This document shows, in pieces, positions 13,001 to 25,278 of a stretch of DNA of 64,000 bases. Below the pieces are notes generated by a model. That model did not search any database, was not told the origin of the DNA, and saw only the letters and a program-made list of their open reading frames with translations. Position 1 is the stretch's first letter, and each line of letters starts with the position of its first letter. The stretch comes from Helicoverpa zea (Eukaryota > Arthropoda > Insecta > Lepidoptera > Noctuidae). A program made the translations under genes and the position numbers. The stretch is taken from positions 5,456,001 through 5,520,000 of the forward strand of contig NC_061459.1 in assembly GCF_022581195.2 (NCBI RefSeq), read 5' to 3'.

Positions 13001-16000
13001 GATAACTACAAACAAATACATCGATTGAGTACTTTAAAAGAAGTATACAGCGCTACAAAAAGCTAGTTTTCCTATATATATCCATCATCTTGAAGTAGGA
13101 AAATTCTAATCTTATTTTAGGTCCAGCAGCACGTCCGTTTTATTTTACGTATTCTAGTTTTCATTGGATTTCAGAAAAGTCATCTGGTGTCAGTAATATA
13201 ATAATTTAAAATCGACATCTTGGAAATTGTGTGGGCTCTTTAGCTTTAATGGAAAAAATATGGCTTCATAACACGGTGCTAAATTACTAGAAGATTGAAT
13301 TCGTATCATCTCTGCCGGTAGCTTGCACTGGGAAAGTCTCTCGAACTTTAATTTACACAGTTGATCATTTTGAACCTTGAGCTATGAAGCTACAGGCACA
13401 CACAAATAGGCTTCACTTTCACAGCCTTGATAGACTAAAAGCTTCGAAATTGTTTGTCAGCACTTGACCAACGATGTGAAATTGATAGCTTATTATGATC
13501 TTTTTCTATATCTTGTGTAGTGCGATTTTCACTCGTACCCTGAAAGATGAAAGTCAGGTACCCGAAAAATCAAACTATGTAACCCAGAATTACCTATACT
13601 TAGCTAGGAAAAATCATACAGAATACTATGTTCAGGGCATCAACATGGCTCAGCAGTTTTACCAAGAAAGCGTAACTAAGAAATAGAGCTGCTTTCGCAT
13701 TTACAACAGTAGTAGGGATGATTTCATACGTAACATCTGCGAATTCATTAATGAACTGAATATTGGATTAGGTTGTAAAACTTTTATCGAAAAAACTGTA
13801 CACGTTTACGAGAATCTTATGTTAAAGTATGCCTCTGCTTAACCTCTCGACGATCAATGGCTTGACGGCCATAGTGTATAGGTATGATTGCCACACGGAG
13901 CCTCGGCGAGAATGGCGGGGTAATTAAACATTTCACGGACCTGCGACTTGAATCATGACCTCATCATGAATTTATCTCTATGTTGTTGCCAGAGATAACC
14001 TACTAGATCTAAAACTATGGCGGCCAATATATCTACGTATCACCCGTTCTAAGGCAGGAACCCAAGCTATATGTACTGAAGTCGTGTTCATATTTAACGT
14101 CTCTACAATATTACCGTGTATCTACGTTCTAATAAAAAACTTATTGAAAAACAACGTCTACTGTATCTTTCTGCAAATAAATTTCCATTCCATAAAGGAT
14201 ATGCACAAAAAATGGCTTAAAGTGACCTTATTCGAGTATTTTTGTGTATTACTTCAAATGGTTTTATGACATAACATATCCACTCAAAACAAGGTCAGAG
14301 TATTCATGAGTCGGAGCAGAATCTGGTTTCATGTGTTTTTAGAACAATATGTAGGTATCACATTTAAATCTCAGTTGTTTCGAAAGTCGTGGCGGCGACA
14401 CGGCCGATGACACTAGAGAATGAATGGAATAAAAAGAGTAGGGCCCGATAGCTTCCTGTACTGAGACCGGGAGTAATCGAGCCACGTGTCGCACCCGCCC
14501 AACACCTCGCCTCTCCCGTAATTATAAGCCCTTCTCTCTCAAACACAATGTCGCGTTCACTACATGTAGCTACATACATTCAGAAAGCTCTTAAGTCAAT
14601 GAAATACGACGTGTTTGTAAAGGATATAGTTTGAAATACTTACAGGGATTAGATTTAGATCCGCATCGAAGAACATACTAAGTCAACGATCAAAGTGTAA
14701 GAAAATTCGTTCTAATTGCCAATATTGGTATTTCCGCTCTCTCTAATAGACGCTGTATTAGACAGAAACCTGAATTACAGTTAATTGGAAAGTCCTTCAG
14801 ATATACATAGTAAGTAAAGTTTTCGGTCTGTATCGGTACGTGTGGGCGTAAGTGACGAAAGCGCGTGGGCCGATCTATTTCCGCAGCCAGCGAGTACCGG
14901 TGACGAACCCAGGGGCTCGTGACGTCATACCTGAGGCTCCCTTCTCAACGACATCCTTTGGCCTTTAAAGCAATATCGGAGATCTATATTTAAAATATAC
15001 CCTTATAACGAGTATAGTTTAAAGGAAAAGTCGACTAAACGCCAACGAATTTCGATACCGTTTTTACAATTTATAGATTTCTTTTTGAATGATTATATGA
15101 TAAACTTTGTCACTCTCACTAGGTTCTGTATTAGGATTTTTTATAAAATTGCTCGTGAGCAAGAGTAGTCGATTCTGTACAAACTGGTCATGACACTATA
15201 CTTCGGCCGTTCAGAGAATGCGTTCCTGACACCTATCAGTTAGTCACGACTAGTGATGGGCACAACATAACACTGAGTTCGTTACCGTTCCTTCAAAATG
15301 AACCGCCGCATTATTTTAAGATTATTTTCGTTTTAAATTGGCGGAATCATTTGTTTTATATTTTAGTTATTTAAGTGGAAACCAAAAAAAGGTAATATTC
15401 ATATAATAAAATTGTTTTATTTATTCTTTGTTACAAGTACATTGAATTGAATGTGCGAACAGAATATTAATCAGACTCCGATTTGCTTGAGGAGGTGGTG
15501 TCTTCATCATCATCTTCGCCTACATGTATAATGATATTATTATCAATAACAGAATCAATCCTGATATCTCGGTCTAACAAAAGCCGGGTAATCAAATAAA
15601 AACAGATCGAAAACACTTGAAAAACGTGGTCTATGCGCACGAAACGACAACGGACGACTGTTTTAGCGTCACAAAATGGCGGCCCATAACGCCATTTGGG
15701 GTTACCATTTTTAATCTAAGTATAAAAATGCGGTTTGGTCATAGTTTTATTTTTATATTTCATAAACGTTATAATTAAGTCTTATAGTCCATTATTTTCC
15801 AATTCTTAAAAAGAAAATCAAAACGTATTATTTTATATTATAACTGTATAAGAACAGATTACGATACTTGCCTGTTATTTTTAGCACAGCACTACAAAAT
15901 ATAAACCGCTGACATAACCTTGTAATAGCGCAGTATAGATTTAGAAAAATATTGTTTACCAAGTTATTTGACACTCAGTTTGGCACAAAATTATAACATT

Positions 16001-19000
16001 CATTGATTATTGATATAATAATGTTGTTTTAATGCTCCTCAATTGTTAAAACGGTAAACAACCAGCAAAAATATTTTTATCGTAACTGCAACGCCATTGC
16101 AAAGTTACGTCGTCAGTTCAATCGCGACGTGTCAGGAACGCATTCTCTGAATGGCCGAACTATAGTTTTACTAACTACCAATACTGCAATCTTTTTATAT
16201 CAAGTTACATCTTTGAAAAAAGAATCCAATCAGTGGTTTCACGGAAAATTCTCTCCAACGATACTAATGGTTTTCCTATTTCCCTATCATCATGCCATGA
16301 TGTCATTTCAGCATTTTAATGCATTTCTGAGAACTGTTAGAGGACATGATGAAGGTTCCATAGCAATATCACACCAACATAATTTATTCTATATTACGCG
16401 TATGCTGTCTGTTGTTCACAGATGATTTCAAAGTACGTAAACTGATAATGATTATGTCTTCAGAAATATTCCTAATGAAGGCATTGAACGTCATCATGTA
16501 TTGTCATCGTCAACAAACAGTGATTAAAATGCACAACACACTCGTAATAATACGAACACAACACTGATTGGCTCTTTAAACAATCATTTGCTCAGAGCTA
16601 CATCAAATTCACAAAGATTTTTTAAAGCAGACGAGTCAATTCAAAAATAAAAGAATAAATAAAAATGCTTTGCTGCTTTAAAAGCAAAATAAGATTGTAT
16701 AAATGTTGTAGAGCTGTTCGTTCTCAACATTCAAAGGTAATTCCCAACACAGTGTTTCTACCTGCGTTCTTGATAACAATTCTCAGGTTTGGGTCATACG
16801 AAAAAATGATTTACGGATGGATAAGAGCGATGCCGTTAGGTCGTCTGGCTTGACAATAGTGCAAACAGCATACGGGTTAGCGGACTTAGAACGATATGAT
16901 ATTGTTGGAGAACAACAAAAATTGCGGGTGCAGGCGGACGAACCGTTCCAAACAGGTTTGCCGTGCGTCGAGGCTCGAGCGCGACGGTGACGTGTGTTCA
17001 CCTCCGCCAGAATGGCAGCTGTCATCGCTGCTTGCCGCTCCAAAGTTGTGTCATAAACTCATTAATCGATCTCTCAATCCACTTATACCACCTTCACTTC
17101 ATAAATTAATATTTAAAGAAGTAGACATAACACTGCATTTAACAATTCAAACTTATTTGCTTCTCAAATAAATTGTTATATAACTTTATTTGTACGGTAT
17201 TTGATTAAGTAAATGTGGTTCGCTGATAATTTTTCTATCAGAAGTCGAAATTCATAGACATAAATATTCGCCAAACTTGAATGTATCATTCCTAAGTTAT
17301 TCTCTCCCAAGAGCATTTGCTCGCGCAATATAACGCATCATGTTCGTAATATCAGGAAGCTCGATGCTCGATTCTTAGCATTACGGTGCGCAACCTATAA
17401 TGATCAGCCAATGATAACTGCAGTGAATAATGGATATGCGATTTCGAGCAACGAATGTCCGTCAGTCCTATGCAAAATCTATTACCTCTATAGGTAGGAA
17501 CTTACAACAGGCGAATGCTCCTCATGAGATACAAGATTGTAAAAAATAAAATACGGAAGGGCGCACCGCAATCGCGAGATGAGTTCGGTCGCCTTGTACT
17601 ATGTTTTGCTGATATTCCACTGCGCCAGGTTAACTACATAGTAACTGTAGTTTTCATGCCACTCTATTTTACCAGAGCCTAATTTACATTGATTTCGCTT
17701 AGCAGTTTGTTAGGTCATAACTGGAATTTAATTTTTCGGCCTATAGAGGTAGGATTCCCTTGACGTTATCATTACTTTAACAGTTTATTTGTTCTACTTA
17801 GCCTAGCTAGCCTGTGCATTTTCTACCTTCTTCGTGTCATTTTGGCCCAAAGCCCGTCAGGCATGAGGCCAACACAATTCCAATTTAATTAAATGACATT
17901 GTCAACCGTTTACTCAGCAGGTTTCGCTTTTGGGAAAAATATTTTCCTTTTGTAGTTTTTGACATTTGCGTATCTGGATATGAGTTAGTTCCTGATCAGG
18001 TTTAAAAGGTGATTATCATTTTCTTAAATACTGTGGTAATACCAACTAACAATCATCTGCCTGTGGCGTGCCTCCGAATTGGACTGATCGTGAACCAAGT
18101 GTCCACGATATGCAAAGGAGAGTAAGAGGAGCTCAAAACGTTGTGTCGTGAATTGTAATACTATAAGATAGGTTATTGCGCATTGCATGATCAACTTTTC
18201 CGCTTGAGTGGCGAAGGTGCAGCTGTGGCCTGTGAAGGTTTCCCTTCAATGAGTGCACTCGTAACCAAACGTCATAAAGATTATGCTTGACTTCATGCGA
18301 AGGTTCGATCCAACTGAAAAATTGGCAAAAGTAAGTTATACTCCCAAACGATTCGAGAGGCTTGTTGCTATGCCATTGTAAAGCTACGCTGAATCGAGTT
18401 CATCTAAGAGAGGACTGGCAATGGTAAACGATTACGAAACGTGGTCCCGTGGCAAATCAATATTTCATACACATACCTAATTATTATGTAACATAAAGTC
18501 CATTGTTACAATCACATAATTATGTAATTACAGCTCTTTGGGTATCCAATATTCACAAGTATTTACTGGGTGCCTAATTTCTCGAACAAGATTTTTGTAG
18601 GCTTCTAAGTAACAAAAAAAAATTGCAACCTTTATAGGGTTTCATAAAAGAAAACTCTATGGAACTTAAGAACGTACATCTTTACAAACATTTTCAATTC
18701 ATGAACTTAAATGCAAATACCTACCTGCTAAATGTGACTTGTAAATTAATAAAACTCACGTGTTAGGTTATTTAAATTAGTTTTTTCATCTGTGCGGTCT
18801 ATTGGCTAATGTGAACCTAACAGCTGTAAAATGCTAACAGTAGGTATTATGATTATGAGAAGAGAAGCTAATATTCCAAAACCTAAGAGGAGAAAAAGAA
18901 AGACGAATTAATAACAATCGAACAGTGTCATCGATAGGCAGATTCCTGATTATGTTACAGACACTGGCGTCTGTTCAAAAACACTTTTAAAGTTCTTACA

Positions 19001-22000
19001 CCAGATGCTTCTCGGTCATTCTCGATTTTCTGCCAAAGGATCAATTAATTGTCCAAGTAGCTTTGTCTCTAAAATATATATGTTTTTATTAGGTTTCAGC
19101 AGCGCAGCACATGCAAGTGAGCGGCGGCGGCGGCGGAGGGCATGTGTCCGTGGCAGCTCAGCAAGGCATGTACGCCAGCTTCCACAACCAAGGCACGCCG
19201 TCACCGCAACACCATCAAGGTAAGTGCTCACAACAAAGCGAACGAAAAACCCCTCAGAGGTGCGACCTTCGCAGATCGATCAATTCGCGGAGGTCATACC
19301 CATACGGGACGAACTCCGTTTGGAAACTCGCTTCATTTCAAATTCTTTGTTAGTACATAAAATAGACAGACATGTAAAAAAGACAGAAGGATTCGTTTAG
19401 GTTTCGGATATTCGGACCTTTTATAATTGAATTAAATATTTAATCTAATCTACAATTACCATAGGCTTATATTTGGCTTATTTCTATCAGATATCGTAGC
19501 TACTTATCGTTCTCTTAATACTTCATTGCGCAGTCATGCTAATGATATGCTAAAAACGATGATTCAATTCCGGCCCATTGATATTGAGGATAGTCATTGA
19601 CTGTGTGTTGTTTATATTCGTCATAGTACTTATTTTTACCTATTATTAAATAATATTGACTGATTAATTATTACAACATAAACTAGAATTTCTCGAGAAC
19701 CTCAATGTTGAAAATCTCAGCTAGCAATGTTAACTATATCAAGATTGTATCGTGTTACAGAGGTATTTGTCCGCCTCAAGGGAAAACTAAGTTCTATTTG
19801 AATTATCGTAATCAATCAGCCTTTTATAAGAAGTAATTGAATTTTCACAAAAGGCTTTTCGTTTAGGTTTGATAATATGGGCGTAAAAATGGAAGTTACT
19901 GCATATACCTACTTACAGAACTTTACTACTTGTAACAATCGATAGCTATCTAGCAAAATAGCCAGGTGTAAATATAAGTATTAAAAAACAATGAAAGTTC
20001 GCGTGCTAAGTTTATTTTTCATAATATAACACACATGCGCTTTGGACACATTGTACATAAGTTACAAGCACTCGGTTTATGGTATGCGGCCCTATCAAAG
20101 TATTAACATCTTTATGCTGTTGTGTTAAGTGATAGCGTGTGTGTAAATGCAAGGTGGTGTATGTGGCGCCATTGTAAAATTAGAACGACCAGAAGGTTTG
20201 CTGCCACATTTTGTGAAATAGTAGATATACCACTAGTCAACTGATAACAGCGCTTAATAAAATCCTTACTAAATTGTATCATAGTAACTATGCCTGACTG
20301 TCACGATAAAACGGGTGAAACGATTTGATGAAATGAGAATTTGAGATTGAAATAGGATAGTTTTTCTCGGGAGCTTCATAAAGTAGCAGCTCGTTAACAG
20401 TCAGGATGGGAGAAGCCTTCGGGATTACGTAATAACAATAAGTAACAACACTTTACGATATAGGTACTCCTTTTGATGGTCCTATTAATGTAATAGCGTT
20501 GATAATAATAATCGAATATTAGATTAAGCTACTCCATTTATCCGTGCAAGAATAACGTTATAGGTCGTATCATAATGATAAGCAGAAACTGACATATGAC
20601 TCGATCTGCCCTTATGTGGTATACGGATCTTCTGTCGATGTATTTTGTAATATTCGCGTGGTGAGTGGTCGAGGGGCGGAGGGCCGAGGTTGACGCTCTG
20701 CGAGAATGCGCCAACTTGTGCACCTCGGATGAGGATGACATTAGATTGACGTGTTTATTACCTACGCACTACGCGAACTGCGCTTTGCACTTGCAATATG
20801 ATGCACTCACATATCTACATGTATCTACATTTTATTAACATTCTTGAGTGGGTGTTCGGCTACATATTTCGAGCTTTAGTATTGATTATTCTGGTCGCTG
20901 GTTTATTTATTATTCGATAAGCCTTTTTTTTTCATTCAAGTTAAGGGCTGTCTTTATTTTTTCTCTCCGTTGAAATCGCGACGTACCCTGGGTGGGTTCC
21001 TAAGGATGTTGCTTTATAGAAAGAAGTAATTTAGCATACGGACTTGGAACACCTTGAATGACCTTTACCTTGATCGATAAAAAGTTATCTCAAGTTTGCC
21101 CTCACTATAGTCTATTTACTAACGTGTTTCATAAAGTTAGCTTAACTGATGTTAACCTATAGTTTATTCTATTATTGTTTGCAGGTAGCGGATGTGACAC
21201 GTACTCAGTATCCCAGTCGCAGAGCATCAACTTCTCGCAGGCGATGCGCGCGCGGCCGCAGGGCGCTCCGCAGCAGCAGCAGTCGCAACAAGGTGGCCCG
21301 CCACTTGGTCAGTTACTATGAATTTACCTCATCACTGTATAGTGTAGGGCAAATATTGATTTCATAAAAAGGAGATCTTAATAATGGCTGCTACACATTA
21401 GTGTGATAATTCACGGCACAAGTCGTAGGTACCTCATGATCGAGGTAAATGCTTGAATACGCGAGAACCCCCGCGGAAACCATCTACATTATCGTTCCCG
21501 CCTATTTAGAGAAAATCTAAGCAGAAGATGACAAAAGGCTTTGCAAGCGTCTAAACTATTGACACTTTTGTTCTCGTCACCTTATTTTTTTTTCTTGAGA
21601 CTATGTGTGAGCTCACACCTCTAAATGGAACTCAGATTTCAATTTAATTATCCAAGATCCACAACCTAATTGTTCGTTCTATGTAGGCGTGGCAGCAGCG
21701 GGCATATCGCGCGAGCAGCAAGCGAAGATGCTGCAACAACAACAGCAGCAGATGCTCCGCGCTCAGCAGCAGCAGATGCGTCCGCCGCCGCCGGAGTACA
21801 AGGCGCGGTTCGTGGGGCCGGCGGGCGGCGGCGTGCGGCGGCCGCCCGCGCCGCGCGCCTTCCACCACGCGCGCCCCTACGCGCCCGACTGGCGACACGT
21901 GCTCATGCAGCAGCAGGCCTCCAGGCAACAGTTCCCGCATCACCATCAAGGTCTGATATCAATCGTTATCTTAGGCCGGCAATGCCAACCGCTTGAAGCA

Positions 22001-23105
22001 GTCAGAGTCCCAATCATTTGCAAGTGCTCGAGCGGTTCGTGTATGTGCGTCCATAGAACTTTGCAGTTCACTGTGCAGTCCACAGCTTGAAGCTATCGCC
22101 CCTGACTGCTTCAAGCGATCCGTGTATTGCCGGCCTCATTGTAGCTACATCATTTACAAACGTTAGGAGTTTTCAGTAACGATAAAGCTTTTCAGTTGGT
22201 CAAAATAGGATCTTCTACTTGACAACTATGATAGCAGTCAGTTCGATACATATTGGACTACATATAAGTTACACGTATAAGCCAAATGTGGAAGAATTAA
22301 ACGTGGTAAAACCCAACGTGCCAGTGTATGTTATATTAAATAATGGTTTTTGTTTTCAGGCTTCAGTATGGGTACAATGGGCGGCATGACGCAGCAACAG
22401 CAGCAACAAATGCAGCTACAACAGGCGCGGTTGCAACAGCAACAGCTCTTGCAACACCAACAACAACAACGGTATGTATTGCCCTCTTAGAAAAATATAA
22501 TTACAAGATAGAATTTTAATTTTACTGTAATGTTTTTATGTATGTATTGTATGGTTATTATTATTTATTTTTATATTGCAGGGCCTCCAATCAGCAACAG
22601 TCGCCCATGTCTCATCTTATTATGCAACAAAACCAGATGATGAGTGTGCAAGGACAGGTAAGATTTAAAAAATTCATTCTATTCGTCAATCTTTAAAAAA
22701 AATACAGGATTTCAGGAAAATATTAATTATCTATGTTTTCTATAGATGCCAAATATTCACATGAGCCAGTCACAGAGCATGTCGATGCAACAAGGCGGCA
22801 TGGGCATGGGCCACCAGGGCAGTCCCATGCAGAACGGGCCCATGCAGGGACAGGGACCCATGCATCCGCAGAGCAACATGCAACAGAACTCCATGATGTC
22901 GCAGAACGGGCCCATGCAAAGCCAGAACGGAAACGTCTCGCAGCATTCGTTCCCGTCGCTCCACAACACGTCTTCCTTCACAGGACAAACCACAGACTTC
23001 AACCTTGACTTCCTCGACAACATGCCTTCCACGGACGCCAGCAATCTCACCGCGCAGGAGCTGCTCAACTCCTTAGACAACTCCTTTTTGAATGACATCC
23101 TTTAA
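7051..23105 (+). CDS. mam: Mastermind, Notch transcriptional co-activator (5' exon missing)
   Basis: Nuclear co-activator that clamps onto the CSL (Su(H))-Notch intracellular domain complex. Eight coding exons join in frame: 7051-7264, 10945-11697, 19093-19219, 21185-21307, 21687-21950, 22360-22471, 22582-22657 and 22746-23105 (stop). Together they give about 675 residues. The first exon carries most of the MAML N-terminal helix (RRRIETYRRRQSECVPRF, then LQKRFLEGKAKRQAKKSDRK), strongly like Drosophila Mam. It enters in phase 2, so the exon with the start codon is upstream. Exon 2 has an acidic segment (ITEISEYPEFMKDFDID). Later exons hold the conserved block DTYSVSQSQSINFSQ and glutamine and methionine/glutamine runs. 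The last exon ends in the acidic tail FNLDFLDNM...LDNSFLNDIL, typical of the C-terminal activation region. Introns are large (3.7 and 7.4 kb) and repeat-rich, while the 3' exons are clustered. I found no canonical AATAAA in the first kilobase after the stop. Confidence 0.93.
9463..9687 (+). mobile_element. 225-bp MITE, copy 1
   Basis: Long terminal inverted repeats of about 57 bp begin AGTTCGGCCATTCAGAGAAT and end with its complement. The unique centre (about 110 bp) carries no ORF. The flanks are TA-rich (TTAT / ATAA), so the target duplication is ambiguous. The family has two further copies of exactly the same length, at 23505 and 45462, and a 961-bp relative at 15201. Confidence 0.92.
9970..10190 (-). 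repeat. dispersed lepidopteran repeat (retroposon-like)
   Basis: On the minus strand the sequence has the stock features of a very common lepidopteran repeat: an ACGGATTTTGATGCGG-type block, GAGTGATTCAAGAGG, and a block reading CGCGGACGAAGTCGCGGGCA near its end. Recognition is by memory of the family; the exact class (SINE or LINE tail) is not resolved. Confidence 0.5.
11715..11903 (+). repeat. dispersed lepidopteran repeat (retroposon-like)
   Basis: Begins with TATTATAAATGTGAAAGT, continues through a block on GGTATGTAGATAGGTGATAC and TAACACATAGGCTACTTTT, and ends CGCGGGCGAAGCCGCTGGCG...AGCTAGTA. These words are characteristic of a repeat found throughout lepidopteran genomes. It sits almost at the donor of mam exon 2. 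Confidence 0.65.
15201..16161 (-). mobile_element. 961-bp DNA transposon, long relative of the 225-bp MITE
   Basis: The left end has the family terminus with changes (TTCGGCCGTTCAGAGAATGC). The right 190 bp match the MITE right half and terminus almost exactly, ending with the complement of AGTTCGGCC. The interior is unique and includes a minus-strand terminal exon with a poly(A) signal. This looks like an internally deleted copy of the autonomous element that gave rise to the MITEs. The left terminal repeat is recognisable for only about 35 bp. Confidence 0.75.
15467..15590 (-). pseudogene. possible 3' terminal exon of a transposase
   Basis: On the minus strand a frame runs RLLLDRDIRIDSVIDNN, then a D/E/S-rich tail (GEDDDEDTTSSSKSESD) and stop at 15467. 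The sequence before DRDIR (TTTTGTTAG) can act as a splice acceptor. About 40 bases after the stop is AATAAATAAA, a poly(A) signal. It lies within the 961-bp transposon, so a transposase 3' end is the simplest reading. I do not recognise the transposase family. Confidence 0.4.
19220..21184 (+). other. mam: mam intron
   Basis: Runs from donor GTAAGT to acceptor TTTGCAG. AT-rich, with no repeat or gene recognised. Confidence 0.8.
21974..22135 (+). mobile_element. 162-bp MITE in a mam intron
   Basis: Imperfect terminal inverted repeats: GGCCGGCAATGCCAACCGCT followed by TGAAGCAGTCAG on the left, and on the right the complement of GGCCGGCAATACACGGATCG followed by CTTGAAGCAGTCAG. It lies entirely in the short intron between mam exons ending 21950 and starting 22360. 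No coding potential. The target duplication is not clear. Confidence 0.75.
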
Positions 23106-25278
23106 ATTATTACACAGCTATATGTGTGCGTTTTAGAGTAATATAATTACTAATTGACCCAGTTTAAAGTCAATTAGACTTTATCATATTCGGGTTTTGT
23201 CTACATAATGTGTTTATTATACCTTCTAAAAATACAAATGTACGACCAATATGGAACAAATGATGACCAAAGTTATTACACAGGAATTTAAGGCCCGAGT
23301 GGAGTTTGGCCAGTAGAACCTACTTATACTGTAAGTGACCGACAGTAAGCCACTTTACATTTTGGACCACATTGTTTTTGTAGACTATTTATTATGAAAA
23401 ATATCAATTTCGTAGTGTTAATAGTTTTTACTATTGTTAATAATTCCTTTGTAAATATTTTAATTTTTAAATGTTTGTAATAAGTATAAGCTAAATATAC
23501 TATAAGTTCGGCCATTCAGAGAATGCGTTCCTGACACGTCGCGATTGAACTGACGACGTAACTTTGCAATGGCGTTGCAGTTACGATAAAAATATTTTTG
23601 CTGGTTGTTTACCGTTTTAACAATTGAGGAGCATTAAAACAACATTATTATATCAATAATCAATGAATGTTATTACGTCGTCAGTTCAATCGCGACGTGT
23701 CAGGAACGCATTCTCTGAATGGCCGAACTATACCAATAGTCTCAGAGTATCCACGAAACTGACATTCTATTCTTCTTATGATAATTATTATTTAGCTGCA
23801 GAGTAGGCTAATGTATATTTATTGCAGATTTTATAGTAGTTTATAAGGTGAACAGCACAAAAGACAATATTTTATTTACGTTAATGAATTTATTTATGAA
23901 AAATCAAATGATACAAATGGGGCAATAGATACCGACTATTATTTTAAAATATAGGTTTTAATATAAGTCGAGGTGATTGGCTGGTAATCGAGACGGTAGC
24001 TAACGCGACCTTCAGTGAAAACGTAAGCTAGAGGATCACTGGTCGCTTAGGAAACAACTTATTGCTTTAATTATTATGGCAAGATTGCGATAGACAGCAA
24101 ACATCCGACATCCGCCTGAATACAACGTTGCTATTGCATGTTGCCTGATGCCAAAAACGTGGCTAATCACCTCGGTTCTCGTATTACGCAACTAAGTTTA
24201 AGTTACATTGTCGTCTGCTAAAACTTGGCCAATGTGCGGCTTTACTTATTTTACTACAGAATGGCCCAGCCACTGACATCCTTTCTACATTCGAATTGAT
24301 ATGTAGTTATTCCACAACACATTCTGTTGGTTTGTCAGACTCGGGGACAACCCGTTTCATTAAAATAGTGCAAAATGTAAATTTTTATGAACTAAGAATA
24401 TAATAAGATCATTCCTGTACCTAAGATGATTGTAGATTATACTGTGATGTCGGTCTCAATGGTCAATAGAGTTATAAATAGTATCAATTATTATACATAG
24501 ATTATTGTTATTGTTAAGGATCTCATGGTATCATTTTAGTTTGGGGGTTTGAGAGATTCTGGAATTAATAGATTGTTGGTTTCATTATGATTTACTTTTT
24601 CAACGAATGTGTAGCATGTTCTTGATAAGTGCATTTTCTTTTTATTATTTTATATGTATTTGAGAATGCATATTCACCCATTTCGTTATTTTATAGTAGT
24701 GTAAATACAAAACCGTTGTTAAACAACTTAGGAATTTTTGATCAATATATACCAGAGATGGGTATGAAATTAAATATAAATCATTATCCAAAATCGAATC
24801 AAACCGAATGAAGGTTTAGCTCTCTGATATAGTTTACAGCTATAAAACCAACTATTGTGAATGATAGCAACATTCCAGAGCCATTGTTAATAATGTTTTA
24901 ACTTTAGGACCAATTTTTGAACGTTCTTTTGAAAATAATATTGCATATTGAGTGAATGTGTTTTATTTATTTCTAACCTTATAAACTAAGTGAACACGAA
25001 GTTATATCATAGTATATAACCGGAGAAAATACTTTAGAAAAGAAATGAAATTAAAGGAATGTTTTACTCTTATAAATATTCCTGGACAAGTTATGGCACA
25101 CTTATCGTACTTTATTATTTTTGACAGACTTCTCCAAAAACGAGATAGAGCTGGCAATACATTTTTATTTCAGCTGATAATCTGATCACCACATGATAGA
25201 GTCAGCTTGGTGCTTATACAAATAATCTGAAAACTTTTCCAACTTTCTCTCTAAAGCATTTATCTCCGTTGCTAATTC
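23106..25278 (+). other. mam 3' UTR and intergenic region
   Basis: The first part should be the mam 3' UTR. A 225-bp MITE lies 400 bases after the stop. The rest is AT-rich with no gene. A poly(A) signal for the convergent tetraspanin (AATAAA on the minus strand) is at 25164-25169. Confidence 0.7.
23505..23729 (+). mobile_element. 225-bp MITE, copy 2
   Basis: Same length, orientation and, by eye, nearly identical sequence to the copy at 9463-9687, including the interior. It probably lies within the mam 3' UTR or just beyond it. Confidence 0.92.

Larger units (their letters stand above)
11698..19092 (+). other. mam: mam intron
   Basis: A 7.4-kb intron with donor GTTAGT and acceptor TTATTAG. 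It holds a dispersed repeat only 18 bases after the donor (11715-11903) and a 961-bp DNA transposon (15201-16161). Otherwise I see only AT-rich sequence and short unsupported ORFs, for example near 16900-17060. Confidence 0.8.

Noticed and set aside
16896..17171. ORFs on both strands within a mam intron
   Set aside because: A short GC-richer patch opens several frames; no match to Mastermind and no usable splice sites.
22733..23098. Other-frame and antisense ORFs in the last mam exon
   Set aside because: Shadows of the Met/Gln-rich coding frame that ends in the conserved Mastermind tail.
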